A stretch of 64,000 nt of DNA from Prado023 sp963700475 (GCA_963700475.1 CAVOXR010000010.1:62001-126000), one strand, 5' to 3'. Positions 34,988 to 44,648 are shown, counted from the stretch's first letter. Numbers and translations: made by a program. The notes: generated from the sequence alone by a model not told the origin.

Positions 34988-35044
34988 GGGCCGATGATTC
35001 CACCGGCACCGGCCGGGGGTTCCGTCAGGGCTGGCGTGAGCCGG

Positions 35045-37342
35045 TCAGAGCCGGGTCGAGAGCGCCACCACCAGGGCCATCGTGGCCAGGACGAGTGCGA
35101 CGGTGTCCGGCCACGACCACCGGACAGGCCGGGCGATCGTGCGCGGGCCATCGGCGCGCAGGCCACGCGAGTCCAGGGCGATGGCCAGGCGGCCACCCCG
35201 GCGAAGGGCCGCCACCAGGAGCCGGAAGGTCATCGAGGAGAACTGACGCGCACGCGCCCGGATGCCGGAACCACCCAGGCCCCTGGCGCGGCTGGCACGG
35301 CCGAGGACCGCCCATTCGTCGGCGAGCAGGGGCAGCAGCCGCAGCCCCGCCAAGGCGGCGTACGCCGGCCGGGACGGCACCCGCAGTCGCGCGACAAGGG
35401 CATCAGCCAGCCCCGTCGGATCCATGGCGACGGCTGCGACCAGGCCGGGAAGGGCAACCGCCAGGACTCGGCTCGCGGGGAGCGCGGCCGCCGCCCAGGA
35501 CGACGGGTCGGCAACGCCACCGGCGCTGAGCAGGGCGTTCGAGAAGGCCACGCTCGCCGCCGCGAGCAGCGCGGGCGCCGCCAGCAGGGCCACCCGCCGG
35601 CGCGGCAGTCCGCCGATGAGGGCTGCGAGGATCGCCCCCAGTGCGAGGACGAGGTTCAGCCAGACCGACACCGATACCAGCGCGGCCGTGCTGAGCAGCA
35701 TCGCTGCGCCCAGCAGGGCCAGTGGATCAAGCCGCCGCAGCCGAACCGCAGGACCTTCCGCCGCCCGGGGGGCCGCCCGGTCCACCGTCGGCAGGAACTC
35801 GGAGGGTTCTTGACCCAAGAACGACAAGTCCTTCCCAAGTTCCTTGGGCGGGGGGAGGGTGGGCGGGGGGACGTCTGGCGCAGGGAGGGTGGGTGGCGCC
35901 CCGATCGATGGGGTGCCGACGGCGTCCCACCCGGCCAGGCGCACCTCGCGCGCACCCAGGGCTCGGACGACATCCGGGTCGTGGGTGGCCATCACGACCG
36001 CACCCCCCGCGTCACGATGGGCTGCGATGATCTCGACGAGCTCCGCCCAGGTGGCCGGGTCCTGACCGAAGGTTGGCTCGTCGAGCAGCAGGATCCCCGG
36101 GTCCAGGGCGAGCGCCGTGCCCACGCTGAGCCGGCGCTGCTCGCCGCCGGAGAGCGTGAACGGGTCGGCGGCCGCCAGGTGGGACAGGTGCAGGCGTTCG
36201 AGCATCCGGGTTGCCCGTTGGGTCGCCTCGGGCCCTGGAACGCCGGCGACCACCAGACCGTGCTGCACCTCATCGATCACCCGACCGGTGACGAACTGGT
36301 GCTCGGGGTTCTGGAACACGACCCCGAAGGTGCTCGCGATCTCAGGTGACGGCCAGCGCCACGGGTCGACGCGCTCGCGATCGGACCCGGAACCGATCCG
36401 CACGGTCCCTCCCGAGGGCTCCATGAGTCCCGCGAGGCAGGCCAGCAGGGTGGACTTGCCAGAGCCGGGAGGACCGGTCACTGCGACCACCTCGGCGGCG
36501 CGGACCATGAGGTCCGTGGGCGGCAACCGGTCGGCCACCACCAGGTCGGTGGCCACCATCACGACACCGCCAGGATCGGCGACTGGGGTGCGACTGGGCA
36601 GGTGGGTGTGGTCGAGCCAGACCCGCGCCGCCGAGTCGGGCCGGCCCGCGAAGTGCGCTGCCAGGCCGGCCGGGTCGAGGCTCAGCACCGAGCCACGTTC
36701 GGTGAGCAGCACGCGGTCGGCGCGCGACAGCCAGGCCTCGACCCGGTGCTCGACGAGGACCACGGTGCAGCCATGGGCTGTGCGCACCGCCTCCACCGCC
36801 GCGAGCACGGCGGCCGCGGAGGCAGGATCGAGGTTCGCCGTGGGCTCGTCCAGCAGCAGCAGGTGCGGAGCAGCGACGGTGGCTGCGGCCACGGCGAGCA
36901 GCTGCTGCTGGCCGCCGCTGAGCATCGACGTGTCGCGAGCCAGGGGTACGCCCAACCCCACAGCGTCCAGCGCATCCGCAACGTCCGACCAGATCTGCGC
37001 CACCGGGACGGCCGCATTCTCCAGCGGGAACGCGACGTCGTCACCCACCCGCTCCATCACGATGTTGCCCTCGGGCTCCTGCTGGACCAGCCCGATCCGC
37101 GCTGACGAACCACCGCCCCCGGGGCCCTCGACCCGGAGGCTCCCGGTGTCCCCACCCTCGGGCAACGTCCCGGCCAGTGCCGCCAGCAACGTCGACTTGC
37201 CGGACCCTGAGGCGCCCATCAGGATCACGAGCTCGCCGGGCTCGATCGTGACCGAGACCTCCGACAGCGCCACGGCGGATCGTCCCGGGTAGCGGAATCC
37301 CCACCCGAGTGCGGTGATCCGCGCCCCCGCCGTGTCGCCCAT
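35045..37342 (-). CDS. ykoDC: Fused ECF transporter ATPases and T-component (YkoD-YkoC fusion)
   Basis: 765 residues holding three modules. ABC domain 1 has GASGSGKSTL, LSGGQQQLLAVA and LLLLDEPTANLDP; ABC domain 2 has GPPGSGKSTLL, LSGGEQRRLSVG and ILLLDEPTFGQDP. A proline-rich linker near residues 485-510 leads to an EcfT/CbiQ-type membrane domain with the coupling motif SRARGLGG. In Bacillus these are separate YkoD and YkoC proteins of the thiamine-precursor transporter. The gene follows ykoE by 12 bases, under the same TPP riboswitch, so it should energise HMP or thiamine uptake. Confidence 0.9.
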   Translation of the reverse strand: MGDTAGARITALGWGFRYPGRSAVALSEVSVTIEPGELVILMGASGSGKSTLLAALAGTLPEGGDTGSLRVEGPGGGGSSARIGLVQQEPEGNIVMERVGDDVAFPLENAAVPVAQIWSDVADALDAVGLGVPLARDTSMLSGGQQQLLAVAAATVAAPHLLLLDEPTANLDPASAAAVLAAVEAVRTAHGCTVVLVEHRVEAWLSRADRVLLTERGSVLSLDPAGLAAHFAGRPDSAARVWLDHTHLPSRTPVADPGGVVMVATDLVVADRLPPTDLMVRAAEVVAVTGPPGSGKSTLLACLAGLMEPSGGTVRIGSGSDRERVDPWRWPSPEIASTFGVVFQNPEHQFVTGRVIDEVQHGLVVAGVPGPEATQRATRMLERLHLSHLAAADPFTLSGGEQRRLSVGTALALDPGILLLDEPTFGQDPATWAELVEIIAAHRDAGGAVVMATHDPDVVRALGAREVRLAGWDAVGTPSIGAPPTLPAPDVPPPTLPPPKELGKDLSFLGQEPSEFLPTVDRAAPRAAEGPAVRLRRLDPLALLGAAMLLSTAALVSVSVWLNLVLALGAILAALIGGLPRRRVALLAAPALLAAASVAFSNALLSAGGVADPSSWAAAALPASRVLAVALPGLVAAVAMDPTGLADALVARLRVPSRPAYAALAGLRLLPLLADEWAVLGRASRARGLGGSGIRARARQFSSMTFRLLVAALRRGGRLAIALDSRGLRADGPRTIARPVRWSWPDTVALVLATMALVVALSTRL

Positions 37343-37354
37343 GGAGGTCGGCCC

Positions 37355-37942
37355 CTAGACGCCGACGCGCTCCCGGCCGAGCGGGAAGGAGTCCAGGACG
37401 CCGGTGCTCGCCAGGCGTCGTGCCAGGGCCCACGACCCCAGCCCGGCGATGAGCGCTGACGACGCGACGCAGGCCAGCAGGTAGGCGACCTTCCACGCCG
37501 CCGTCCACTGCGGGTACCAGAAGATCGGGTCCAACAGCCCGGGGACCGCGCCCGCCGCAGCACCCGCGGCGATCGAGGCCGTGCGGCCGAACGAGCGGTA
37601 GCGAAGGGAGGCGAACACCAGCTCCGGCGCCAAGCCCTGCAGCACCCCGTACCAGAGGACGGACAGCCCCCACCAGGCGCCCAGCAGCCAGGACACCGCG
37701 GCCGCGAGGAAGGCAGTGGCCAGCGCCGCGCCGGGTCGACGCACGACCAGCATCCCGAGCACTCCGGGCACCAACCAGACGCCGTAGAGAAGCGCCTGGG
37801 CCGGCGGGAAGGCCGCGAACGCGGGCCCTGTGGCCGTCCAGACCAGGTTCCACGCCCAGAACACCACCCCGGAGACCACCGCGAGCACGGCGACGGTGAC
37901 GATGTCGATGGTGCGCCAACGACGCGACGGGGACGTGTCCAC
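37355..37942 (-). CDS. ykoE: ECF transporter substrate-binding component YkoE (HMP/thiamine)
   Basis: 195 residues, about six membrane helices. The GTG at 37942 is chosen: AGGAGG lies six bases upstream, while the longer frames would run back through the TPP riboswitch. YkoE-like features include GVVFWAWNLVWTATGPAF near the N-terminus and LLDPIFWYPQWTAAWK. It captures the thiamine precursor HMP or thiamine itself; the riboswitch supports this. Confidence 0.9.
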   Translation of the reverse strand: MDTSPSRRWRTIDIVTVAVLAVVSGVVFWAWNLVWTATGPAFAAFPPAQALLYGVWLVPGVLGMLVVRRPGAALATAFLAAAVSWLLGAWWGLSVLWYGVLQGLAPELVFASLRYRSFGRTASIAAGAAAGAVPGLLDPIFWYPQWTAAWKVAYLLACVASSALIAGLGSWALARRLASTGVLDSFPLGRERVGV

Positions 37943-37982
37943 GGGAACCTCCTGGTGGGACGGGGCCACGCCAGGTGGGCGT

Positions 37983-38070
37983 ACGACTTCCTTCGCCGGC
38001 ATGACCCGGATCAGGTTCGAGGGTCTGCGGTCAAGCCGCACTCTCAGCGCTCGTGGCGCTCCCCTGTCGT
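37983..38070 (-). promoter_or_regulatory. TPP (THI-box) riboswitch
   Basis: On the - strand the P1 stem pairs ACGAC (38066-38070) with GTCGT (37983-37987). Between them are GGGGAGC, GCTGAGAGTGCG, ACCCTCGAACCTGATC, CGGGTCATGCCGGCGAAGG and AAGTCG, which match the thi-box consensus. It lies 40 bases before the ykoE start and should switch off the transporter when thiamine pyrophosphate is plentiful. Confidence 0.95.
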
Positions 38071-38163
38071 GGTGACCCCACGGTAGCACCACCGCCAGTC
38101 CGGCGGCACTGGACGCGGGGTGGCCCGCGGGTGGATGGTTGTCCTACGCCGAAGGAGGTTGCC

Positions 38164-39198
38164 ATGGTCAACCGAACGGTCGTGGCAGGGCTCGGACTCG
38201 TGCTGCTTGCCGGCTGTTCGTCGGCGTCGGAGGCATCGGACTCCTCGGGCGCGCCGAGCGAGTCAACCGGGGCGACGGCGGCCAGCGCGGGCAACGGGAC
38301 CCTCTACACCTCCCAGTGGGACACGAGCGCCGGCACGCGAACGATCACCTCGCACCCGATCGGCTCAGACGGAGCGATCGGGGCCGCCGCCCCAGTGCTG
38401 TCGGGACCGGCTGATGACGCGAGCTTCCCGGGCGTCGTCGACGGGATCGGTCCGACCGCGCTCACGGGCAGCTACACGGACTTCTGGACCACCGACCTCC
38501 AGGTCCGCTCTGGCGGCCAGGTCAGCGCTGAGGTGGCCGCGCCGCGCTGGTGCGGGGGCGAGGGCCTGACCTACAACCTCTGCACGCTCCTGGACGAGAC
38601 CCGCGTGGCGCGCTCGACCGAACTCGGCCGGGACCCGGAGACCGGCGAGGGACCAGCGGAGGGGACGATCCTGGTGTCGTCGCTGACGGACGGCTCGACG
38701 GTCTCCGAGCTCGGCCCCTTCGCAGACCTCTCGATGATGCTCGGCACCGCCTCGCCGGACGAGGTGCTCATCGTGACCACTGCGACCCAGTCCGCCGACG
38801 ATCCGAGCGTCCCGAGCACCGTGCTCGGACTCAACATCTCCGACGGCCTGACCACGGAGCTCGGCGACTCACCCGCCGGCTGGGTGCCGCTGTGTCCGAT
38901 CGGGACGGACTCGGTCCTGGGCTTCACCTCTGAGGGCGCGACATCATCGGCCGCCGTCGTCGGCCCCGCAACGGTCGCCGCGGTCACCTGGGACGAGCAG
39001 GACTTGATCGTCGGGTGCTCGGCCGACGGGCTCTTCCTGTACGTGCAGCGGATCCCGCAGCCGCCCACCGAGGAGACCGAGGACACCGAGCCCCCGAACC
39101 CCTCGACAGCGCTCGAGCGGATCTCCATGGCCGACGGCAGCCGCGCCGAGGTCCTGACCCTCGCGCCGGGAGAGATCGCCGGTCCGGTCACGCGCTAG
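38164..39198 (+). CDS. Secreted lipoprotein of unknown function
   Basis: 344 residues, ATG with GAAGGAGG six bases upstream. A lipoprotein signal ends in LLAGC (Cys19), followed by a Ser/Ala-rich linker. The mature part is beta-rich with repeated DGSTVSELG and SDGLTTELG-like strands, suggesting a propeller-like fold; this is inferred from periodicity only. A Pro/Glu-rich loop (PPTEETEDTEPPNPS) lies near the C-terminus. No family recognised. Confidence 0.8.
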   Translation: MVNRTVVAGLGLVLLAGCSSASEASDSSGAPSESTGATAASAGNGTLYTSQWDTSAGTRTITSHPIGSDGAIGAAAPVLSGPADDASFPGVVDGIGPTALTGSYTDFWTTDLQVRSGGQVSAEVAAPRWCGGEGLTYNLCTLLDETRVARSTELGRDPETGEGPAEGTILVSSLTDGSTVSELGPFADLSMMLGTASPDEVLIVTTATQSADDPSVPSTVLGLNISDGLTTELGDSPAGWVPLCPIGTDSVLGFTSEGATSSAAVVGPATVAAVTWDEQDLIVGCSADGLFLYVQRIPQPPTEETEDTEPPNPSTALERISMADGSRAEVLTLAPGEIAGPVTR

Positions 39199-39244
39199 CC
39201 GACCCCGGTGGGGCCGGGCGGCGGGTCACTCGCGCGAAGGCCCC

Positions 39245-39676
39245 TCAGCCGGCGGCGCGACCTGCCGCCATGCCCAGCGCGACGGCCGCCAACCCCAGCC
39301 CGATTGTGAGCGCGGCGTAGACCAGGGTTCCGCGTCCGCGGCTCTCGCGGATCAGGCTCCACGACTCCCACGAGAACGTGCTGAACGTGGTCAGGCCGCC
39401 GGCGAAGCCGACGCCGATGATCAGTTCGAGCGTCCGAGCCGACTCCACCTGATCCGCGGAGGCGCCCGCCCCCACCTGCACCGACCAGCCCAACACGAAC
39501 CCGAGGATGAACGATCCGACCACGTTGACCGCCAGCGTCGCCCACGGCAGGCGCGTCAGACCGACCCGATGCGTGACAGTTCGGTCGACGGCGGCCCGGC
39601 ACACGGCACCGGCTCCGGCGCCCAGTGCCACGCCGACCAGGTGCAGCTGGCTGATCTGCTCGGCGGGGTTGCTCAT
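39245..39676 (-). CDS. crcB2: Fluoride channel subunit FluC/CrcB (second)
   Basis: 143 residues, four membrane helices. The FluC motifs are present: the conserved Asn in TLAVNVVGSFILG and the GGLTTFSTFSWES track. It exports fluoride passively as a dual-topology dimer. Its ATG overlaps the stop of the first crcB gene by four bases; paired crcB genes in Gram-positives usually form a heterodimer. Confidence 0.92.
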   Translation of the reverse strand: MSNPAEQISQLHLVGVALGAGAGAVCRAAVDRTVTHRVGLTRLPWATLAVNVVGSFILGFVLGWSVQVGAGASADQVESARTLELIIGVGFAGGLTTFSTFSWESWSLIRESRGRGTLVYAALTIGLGLAAVALGMAAGRAAG

Positions 39677-40122
39677 GCCGCCGCCACCTCCGCGACCTGG
39701 GGAACGACCCGCTGCGCAGTCCACCAGCCGAGCCCGGCCGCGCCGATGCCCAGAGCCGTGGCCCCGACCACGTAGACCGCGGCGAGGAGCTCGGCCCCGT
39801 CGACGAACAGCTGGTAGGTGTCGGCCATGAACGTCGACCAGGTCGTGAACGAGCCGAGGATCCCGGTGGCGAGGAAGGGGCGCCATGGATGGGACACATG
39901 CCCCCGCCGGACCCAGCCGTGGAGGAGCAGCCCCATGATGAAGGCGCCGACCAGGTTGACCCCGAGGATCGCCCACGGGATCGCGCCCGGCTGAGCCGGG
40001 ATCGCCAGGCCGATCAGGTACCGAGTCGTCCCACCCAACATGCCACCGGCGAACACCGCGACGTAGATCAGCCAGGGCGGGGGGGTGGAGCGCGGCGCAG
40101 GTGGCAGCGCCGCGAGGTCCAT
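39673..40122 (-). CDS. crcB1: Fluoride channel subunit FluC/CrcB (first)
   Basis: 149 residues, four membrane helices with Asn in LGVNLVGAFIMG and the GSFTTWSTFMAD track (Trp in place of the Phe of its partner). ATG 40122 is chosen; upstream extension would enter the hydrolase gene. No fluoride riboswitch was seen in the 43 bases upstream. The coupled gene pair predicts a two-subunit channel. Confidence 0.9.
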   Translation of the reverse strand: MDLAALPPAPRSTPPPWLIYVAVFAGGMLGGTTRYLIGLAIPAQPGAIPWAILGVNLVGAFIMGLLLHGWVRRGHVSHPWRPFLATGILGSFTTWSTFMADTYQLFVDGAELLAAVYVVGATALGIGAAGLGWWTAQRVVPQVAEVAAA

Positions 40123-40165
40123 GAGCACATGATGGCCCACGCCAGGGGGCGTCAGCGGTGGCGAC

Positions 40166-41314
40166 TCACGCGGCCGCCAGGACCTCCCGCAGGACGTCGG
40201 CCGCCTCGGGGTGGTCCAGCAGGGCCATGTGGCTCGCATCGTCGATGACCAGGCGCCGCGCCGTGAGGTGCTCCTCGACCGCGAAGGCGCTCCTGACGCT
40301 CACCATGCCATCGCCCAGCGGCCCGAGCAGGCCCGAGCGCGCCCGACCCAGGAGGCCGACGGCGTCGCGCGGACGCAGCGAGGCGGCAACGAGATGCCAC
40401 GCGGGACCGGGCGTGGCGGGTGCGACGTCGGCGATCCCGAGGTTCTTGATCCCGGTGCTGCGCTCATCGCCCAGGGCAGCCCACGGAGCCACGACCGGCA
40501 CCGACGACGCCAGCGCCAGCCCTCGGACAGCGGCACGCTCCAAGGGGGCTCCCGAGTGCGGGGTGCCCAGGGTGATGACGTCGGAGACCCGCTCGCGCCA
40601 GGACCGGCCGGTGGCGAGGGCCTCACGGATGACCAATCCCCCCATCGAGTGGCCGACCAGAACGATCCGCTCGACGGCCACCGGCCGGGCGGCCACGAGT
40701 CGATCGAGCAGGTCGGCGAGCTCGGCACCGGAGTCGGCGATGGCCTGACCCGTGGTGTAGCGGACGGTGATCGGGATCGCGCCGTGGGCGCGGACGAGGT
40801 CGAGGTACGACTGCCCCCACATCGACTCATGGTTGCCCAGGCCGTGCACGAACACGACGAGAGTGCAGGCGCGGTCGACGGCTGAGTCGTCGGTGGTCGG
40901 GTCCGGGTCGATCTCGACGAGCGCACCACGGTCACGCACGGACATGGGCACCGCCAGCGCACGCACGCGATGGTCGGCCACCAACCGATCGCCGAAGGCA
41001 CCGCCGAGCGCGGCCAGCCAACCCACGGCCGGCGGGTGCTCGGAGGCCCGCCGCGCATCGGGTGCCGCCGACGACTCGAGGACCGGGGCAGCTGCGGCAC
41101 CGACGCCCCGCGCCACCGTCTCCACGGCAGCGAAGTTGAACCGCGCCATCAGCACCGAGGCCTCGAAGGGCAGCCGACCGACGGGCCCGAGGGGCGTGAG
41201 TCCCGCACGGACCGTGTCGGTGAGCGCCTCGTGCGTGCCCGCCACCGCCCTGGTCACGCGGGCGACGGCGCTCCCAGTCGCGTGCGCTGCCGCAGCTCGT
41301 TCCCGACCGTCCAT
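40166..41314 (-). CDS. Alpha/beta hydrolase, lipase-like
   Basis: 382 residues. After an Ala-rich N-terminal 150 residues, the lipase core shows VVFVHGLGNHESMWG, the nucleophile elbow VGHSMGGLV, and TLGTPHSGAPLE, the pattern of triacylglycerol lipases and PGAP1-like enzymes; the late DDASHMALLDHP supplies the His. No signal peptide. Start ATG 41314. Substrate unknown, likely an ester lipid. Confidence 0.82.
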   Translation of the reverse strand: MDGRERAAAAHATGSAVARVTRAVAGTHEALTDTVRAGLTPLGPVGRLPFEASVLMARFNFAAVETVARGVGAAAAPVLESSAAPDARRASEHPPAVGWLAALGGAFGDRLVADHRVRALAVPMSVRDRGALVEIDPDPTTDDSAVDRACTLVVFVHGLGNHESMWGQSYLDLVRAHGAIPITVRYTTGQAIADSGAELADLLDRLVAARPVAVERIVLVGHSMGGLVIREALATGRSWRERVSDVITLGTPHSGAPLERAAVRGLALASSVPVVAPWAALGDERSTGIKNLGIADVAPATPGPAWHLVAASLRPRDAVGLLGRARSGLLGPLGDGMVSVRSAFAVEEHLTARRLVIDDASHMALLDHPEAADVLREVLAAA

Positions 41315-41329
41315 GCGCGGTTCCTCCGT

Positions 41330-42241
41330 TCAGGCCGCTGTGGCGGCGCTGCGGTCCGGGCGGTCGCCGGTCGGTGCATCATCCTCCCGATCGCCGTCGA
41401 TCCCACCCAGCGCCTCGATCGGGCGCGTCCCCAGGGCGATGATCGACCCGATCGAGGCGACGGTCAGGCGCTGGCCCATGCGCACCCAGCTGTGCGGGTC
41501 GGACACCGAGATACGGGGGACCCGGGAGGTCTCGACGATCGGCCAGCCCCGCTCCTCGGCGAGGTCGCGCAGCTCCGGCTCCGGGTTGACCGCCACCGGG
41601 TGTCCGACCGCCTCCAGCATGGGCAGGTCGCTCACGGAGTCGCTGTACGCGTAGCTCGACGCCAGGTCGTAGCCCTCCTGCGCGGCGAGGGCCCGCAGGA
41701 TCTCGGCCTTCCCACGGCCATAGCAGAAGGGGCCGTCCAGCTGACCGGTGTAGCGACCGTCGGCGTCCAACTCCGAGGTGGTGCCCGTGCCGAACTCGAG
41801 CCCGGCCGCGTCGGCGACGCGGGACACGATCTCGGTCGGGCTGGCGGACAGCACGATGCGGTCCCGCCCAGCGGCTGCGTGCTCACCCAGCACCCGGCGC
41901 ATCGCGGGGGTGATCGACGCGACGAGGTCGGGGATGAAGTCGTCGGACAGCGCCACCATCTCCGCGGCGGTCCGACCCGTCACCGCCGCCAGGATCCGGT
42001 CGCGCACAGCCTCGGACCGCTCGTCGGTGGCGCCCTGCAGCACGAAGGACACGCCGTGGCGCAGGTCGCGCACGAGCTCGGGCGGGCTCACCATCCCGGC
42101 CCGGAACGCAGCTCTGGCCAATGGGATGTTGGCGGAGCCCGGGATGAGCGTGCCATCGAGGTCGAAGAAGGCGACGGCCCTGCCGCCGGAGTTCTCGGGT
42201 GCGCGCGGCGCGCGCAGCGCCTGCGAGGGAGTCATCGTCAT
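41330..42241 (-). CDS. HAD-IB family phosphatase (SerB-like)
   Basis: 303 residues. HAD motif I AFFDLDGTLIPGS, motif II VLSASPTEIV and motif III/IV YAYSDSVSDLPMLEAVG with a small helical cap are those of the HAD-IB group, relatives of phosphoserine phosphatase and of lipid-linked phosphatases. ATG 42241 follows GACACT by six bases, suggesting a leaderless message. The C-terminal 40 residues contain a hydrophobic stretch (VASIGSIIALG) and an acidic tail. Substrate not inferable. Confidence 0.83.
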   Translation of the reverse strand: MTMTPSQALRAPRAPENSGGRAVAFFDLDGTLIPGSANIPLARAAFRAGMVSPPELVRDLRHGVSFVLQGATDERSEAVRDRILAAVTGRTAAEMVALSDDFIPDLVASITPAMRRVLGEHAAAGRDRIVLSASPTEIVSRVADAAGLEFGTGTTSELDADGRYTGQLDGPFCYGRGKAEILRALAAQEGYDLASSYAYSDSVSDLPMLEAVGHPVAVNPEPELRDLAEERGWPIVETSRVPRISVSDPHSWVRMGQRLTVASIGSIIALGTRPIEALGGIDGDREDDAPTGDRPDRSAATAA

Positions 42242-42415
42242 GCACCGAGTGTCCCCGTCCGGTGGTGCCCCGACACCGGCGATCGGACGGAACATCGAGA
42301 CGGTCTTTGTCACCACGTGATAAAGAACCTGCTCCCGTGACTCTCCCCGGAGCTCCCGTTGGCCTGCCGTGGGTCGGTCGCCGCCATCGCGGCCGACGAC
42401 CATCCAGAAGGTGGG

Positions 42416-42421
42416 TAGCAT
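42416..42421 (+). promoter_or_regulatory. -10 of the esterase cluster (leaderless)
   Basis: TAGCAT followed by six bases and ATG at 42428. Confidence 0.5.
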
Positions 42422-42427
42422 CAACGG

Positions 42428-43816
42428 ATGGATTCCCCCGGCCGCAGGGCGCTGCCGCCGGGAGCATCAGTGGATCCGCTGACCCACGAGGTGACATTCC
42501 GTGTCGACCTCGACGCGCGGTGCACGCCACGTCGTGTGTGGTTCCACCTGCGCGACTTCGGCGCGGACCCGACGTTCCACCTCGAGGGCGACCAGTGGGT
42601 GGCGCGCATCCCCCGACCGCCCGTCGACCGGTTGGAGTACCTGCTCATCCTGGAGTGGGCCGATGGCAGCGACTCGATGGTGACCGATCCGGCGAACCCG
42701 AATCGGGTCCGCACTGTCTTCGGCGACAAGTCGGTCGTGGAGTTCCCCGGCTACACGCGGCCGTGGTGGCTGTCGGTCGCCGATGCCGCGGACGCCCAGG
42801 CCCGCCGGGACGCCGAGGCCGAGGCCGCCGCGGCCAGGCGCGCGGCGATGACGGGGCAGACCCGTACCCGCACGCGCCGCGCGGCCGGTGCCCACGCCGG
42901 CACACCCGGGCTGGTGGCCGTGGCCCGGCCCTCGACGCTGCCCGACGAGGAGCTGGGCGCGACGGGGCAGTCGCCGGCCGAGGGGGTGTCCTCGGTGCGC
43001 CTGCGCACCTCGTACCGCGGCAGCGATGAGCGGATCCGGCGCTCGCCCGCAGCCCGGAGCCATCCCGCTGGGGCACTGGTGGTCGACCCCGGGACCACCG
43101 AGGTCGTCGACCCGGAGGCGGATGTGGCCGTCGTCGGGCAGCTCCACGTCCCTGCCGACTCCACTCCCGACGAGCCCCTGCCCCTGCTGGTCGCGCACGA
43201 CGGGCCCGAGTACGCCGACCTCGCGCAACTGCTCCGCTACGTGACGACCCTGGCGCGCATCGAGCCCGCGCTGCGCTGCCGCGTCCTGCTGCTCCAGCCC
43301 ATCGACCGCGACCGCAGCTACTCGGCGTCCCCCGCCTACGCGCGGGCACTCGTCACCCGGATGCTGCCCAAGGTCACCGCTGCGGTGGTCACCGCGGGCC
43401 GCCCCGTGGGGGTCGGGGCGAGCCTGGGCGGGCTCGCGATGCTGCACGCGGCCAGCAACTACCCGGGCACCTTCGCCGGGGTGTTCAGCCAGTCCGGCTC
43501 GTTCTTCCGGCCGCGCACCGACGGCATGGAGCGCGGCTACCGCCACTACAACCGGATCGTGCGCTTCGTCGACGGCATCGACGCCGACCCCCAGCGCCTC
43601 GCGGACCTCCAGGTGACCATGACCTGCGGGACCGGGGAGGAGAACCTGGCCAACAACCGGTCCCTGGCCCGCCGACTGACGCGGCAGGGCGTCCCCACGC
43701 AGCTGATCGAGCATCCGGACGGCCACAACTACACCGGCTGGCGCGACTGCCTGGACCCCGGACTGCGACTGCTGCTGCGCTCGGCGTGGGGCCGGGCGGG
43801 CAACACCCCCGGCTGA
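42428..43816 (+). CDS. Enterochelin-esterase-like alpha/beta hydrolase with N-terminal beta domain
   Basis: 462 residues. The first ~110 residues form an Ig/CBM48-like domain (VTFRVDLDA ... VWFHLRDFGADPTFHLEGDQ), as in Fes-type esterases; a long charged linker leads to the hydrolase with VAHDGPEYADL, nucleophile VGASLGGLAMLHA and the His in PDGHNYTGWR. No siderophore genes are nearby, so a siderophore role is not supported. It starts a run with another esterase and an ATP-grasp enzyme; the products are spaced by 17 and 71 bases. Confidence 0.82.
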   Translation: MDSPGRRALPPGASVDPLTHEVTFRVDLDARCTPRRVWFHLRDFGADPTFHLEGDQWVARIPRPPVDRLEYLLILEWADGSDSMVTDPANPNRVRTVFGDKSVVEFPGYTRPWWLSVADAADAQARRDAEAEAAAARRAAMTGQTRTRTRRAAGAHAGTPGLVAVARPSTLPDEELGATGQSPAEGVSSVRLRTSYRGSDERIRRSPAARSHPAGALVVDPGTTEVVDPEADVAVVGQLHVPADSTPDEPLPLLVAHDGPEYADLAQLLRYVTTLARIEPALRCRVLLLQPIDRDRSYSASPAYARALVTRMLPKVTAAVVTAGRPVGVGASLGGLAMLHAASNYPGTFAGVFSQSGSFFRPRTDGMERGYRHYNRIVRFVDGIDADPQRLADLQVTMTCGTGEENLANNRSLARRLTRQGVPTQLIEHPDGHNYTGWRDCLDPGLRLLLRSAWGRAGNTPG

Positions 43817-43833
43817 CGCGACAGACTGCGCGC

Positions 43834-44577
43834 ATGCGGCGCGATGAGTGGCAGGTCTGGTCCCCCACGCTCGGGGCCTCGGGCCACGTCGTGGCCTACG
43901 GCCACTGGGGCACCCCGGTGCTCTACTTCCCCTGCGAGGGCGGGAGTGCCTACGACATGGAGGATCACGGGATCATCCACGTCCTGGCGCCGGCGATCGA
44001 GGCGGGGCGGATCAAGGTCTACGCCGTGGACGCCAACGACCACGCGTCCTGGTCCAACACCTCGATCCCCAGCGAGGAGCGCGCCCGGCGCCACGACGCG
44101 TACCACGCGTGGATCACCGACCAGGTGGCCAGCGCGATCCACAACGACTGCGGCGGCTGGGTCCCGATCGTGACCGCGGGAGCGAGCATGGGAGCGTTCC
44201 ATGCGGTCAACCTCGCGCTGCGCCGCGCGGATCTCTTCCCGCGAGCCATCGGGATGTCCGGGAACTACGACCCGGGAAGCTGGCATGCCTGGGGTGAGAT
44301 GGGCGACGCCCTGTACTTCAACAACCCGGCCGCCTATGTGCCCAACCTGTACGGCGACCACCTCGATTGGCTGCGAAGCCGGGTGTTCATCCAGCTCGTC
44401 GTCGGCTCCGGGGCCTTCGAGGAGAACCCGACCCGGGCCCTGCCCTCCTCGTGGGCGCTGGCCGACTCGCTGTGGGCCAAGGGGATCCCCTGCGACCTGG
44501 ATGTCTGGGGCACCGACACCCCGCACGACTGGCCCTCGTGGCAGCGCATGGCCGTCAAGCACGTGGCGGCGCTCTGA
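43834..44577 (+). CDS. Esterase-like alpha/beta hydrolase
   Basis: 247 residues. The core has LYFPCEGGSAYDMEDHGI, the nucleophile elbow TAGASMGAFHAVNLALRRAD and the C-terminal DTPHDWPSWQRM, which places the His. This is the short esterase-D-like family often found beside ATP-grasp genes in actinobacteria. No signal peptide. ATG 43834 is chosen over a frame starting at 43786 that overlaps the preceding gene. Substrate unknown. Confidence 0.82.
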   Translation: MRRDEWQVWSPTLGASGHVVAYGHWGTPVLYFPCEGGSAYDMEDHGIIHVLAPAIEAGRIKVYAVDANDHASWSNTSIPSEERARRHDAYHAWITDQVASAIHNDCGGWVPIVTAGASMGAFHAVNLALRRADLFPRAIGMSGNYDPGSWHAWGEMGDALYFNNPAAYVPNLYGDHLDWLRSRVFIQLVVGSGAFEENPTRALPSSWALADSLWAKGIPCDLDVWGTDTPHDWPSWQRMAVKHVAAL

Positions 44578-44648
44578 GCGCCTCGCACCCACCGAGGCCC
44601 GATCCTTGGCCACACGAAACAGAACCCACCCGCCCACCGGAGGACACG

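Noticed and set aside
37943..38092. Upstream start for ykoE (ATG 38002 or earlier)
   Set aside because: This region is the TPP riboswitch, and a strong AGGAGG precedes the GTG at 37942.
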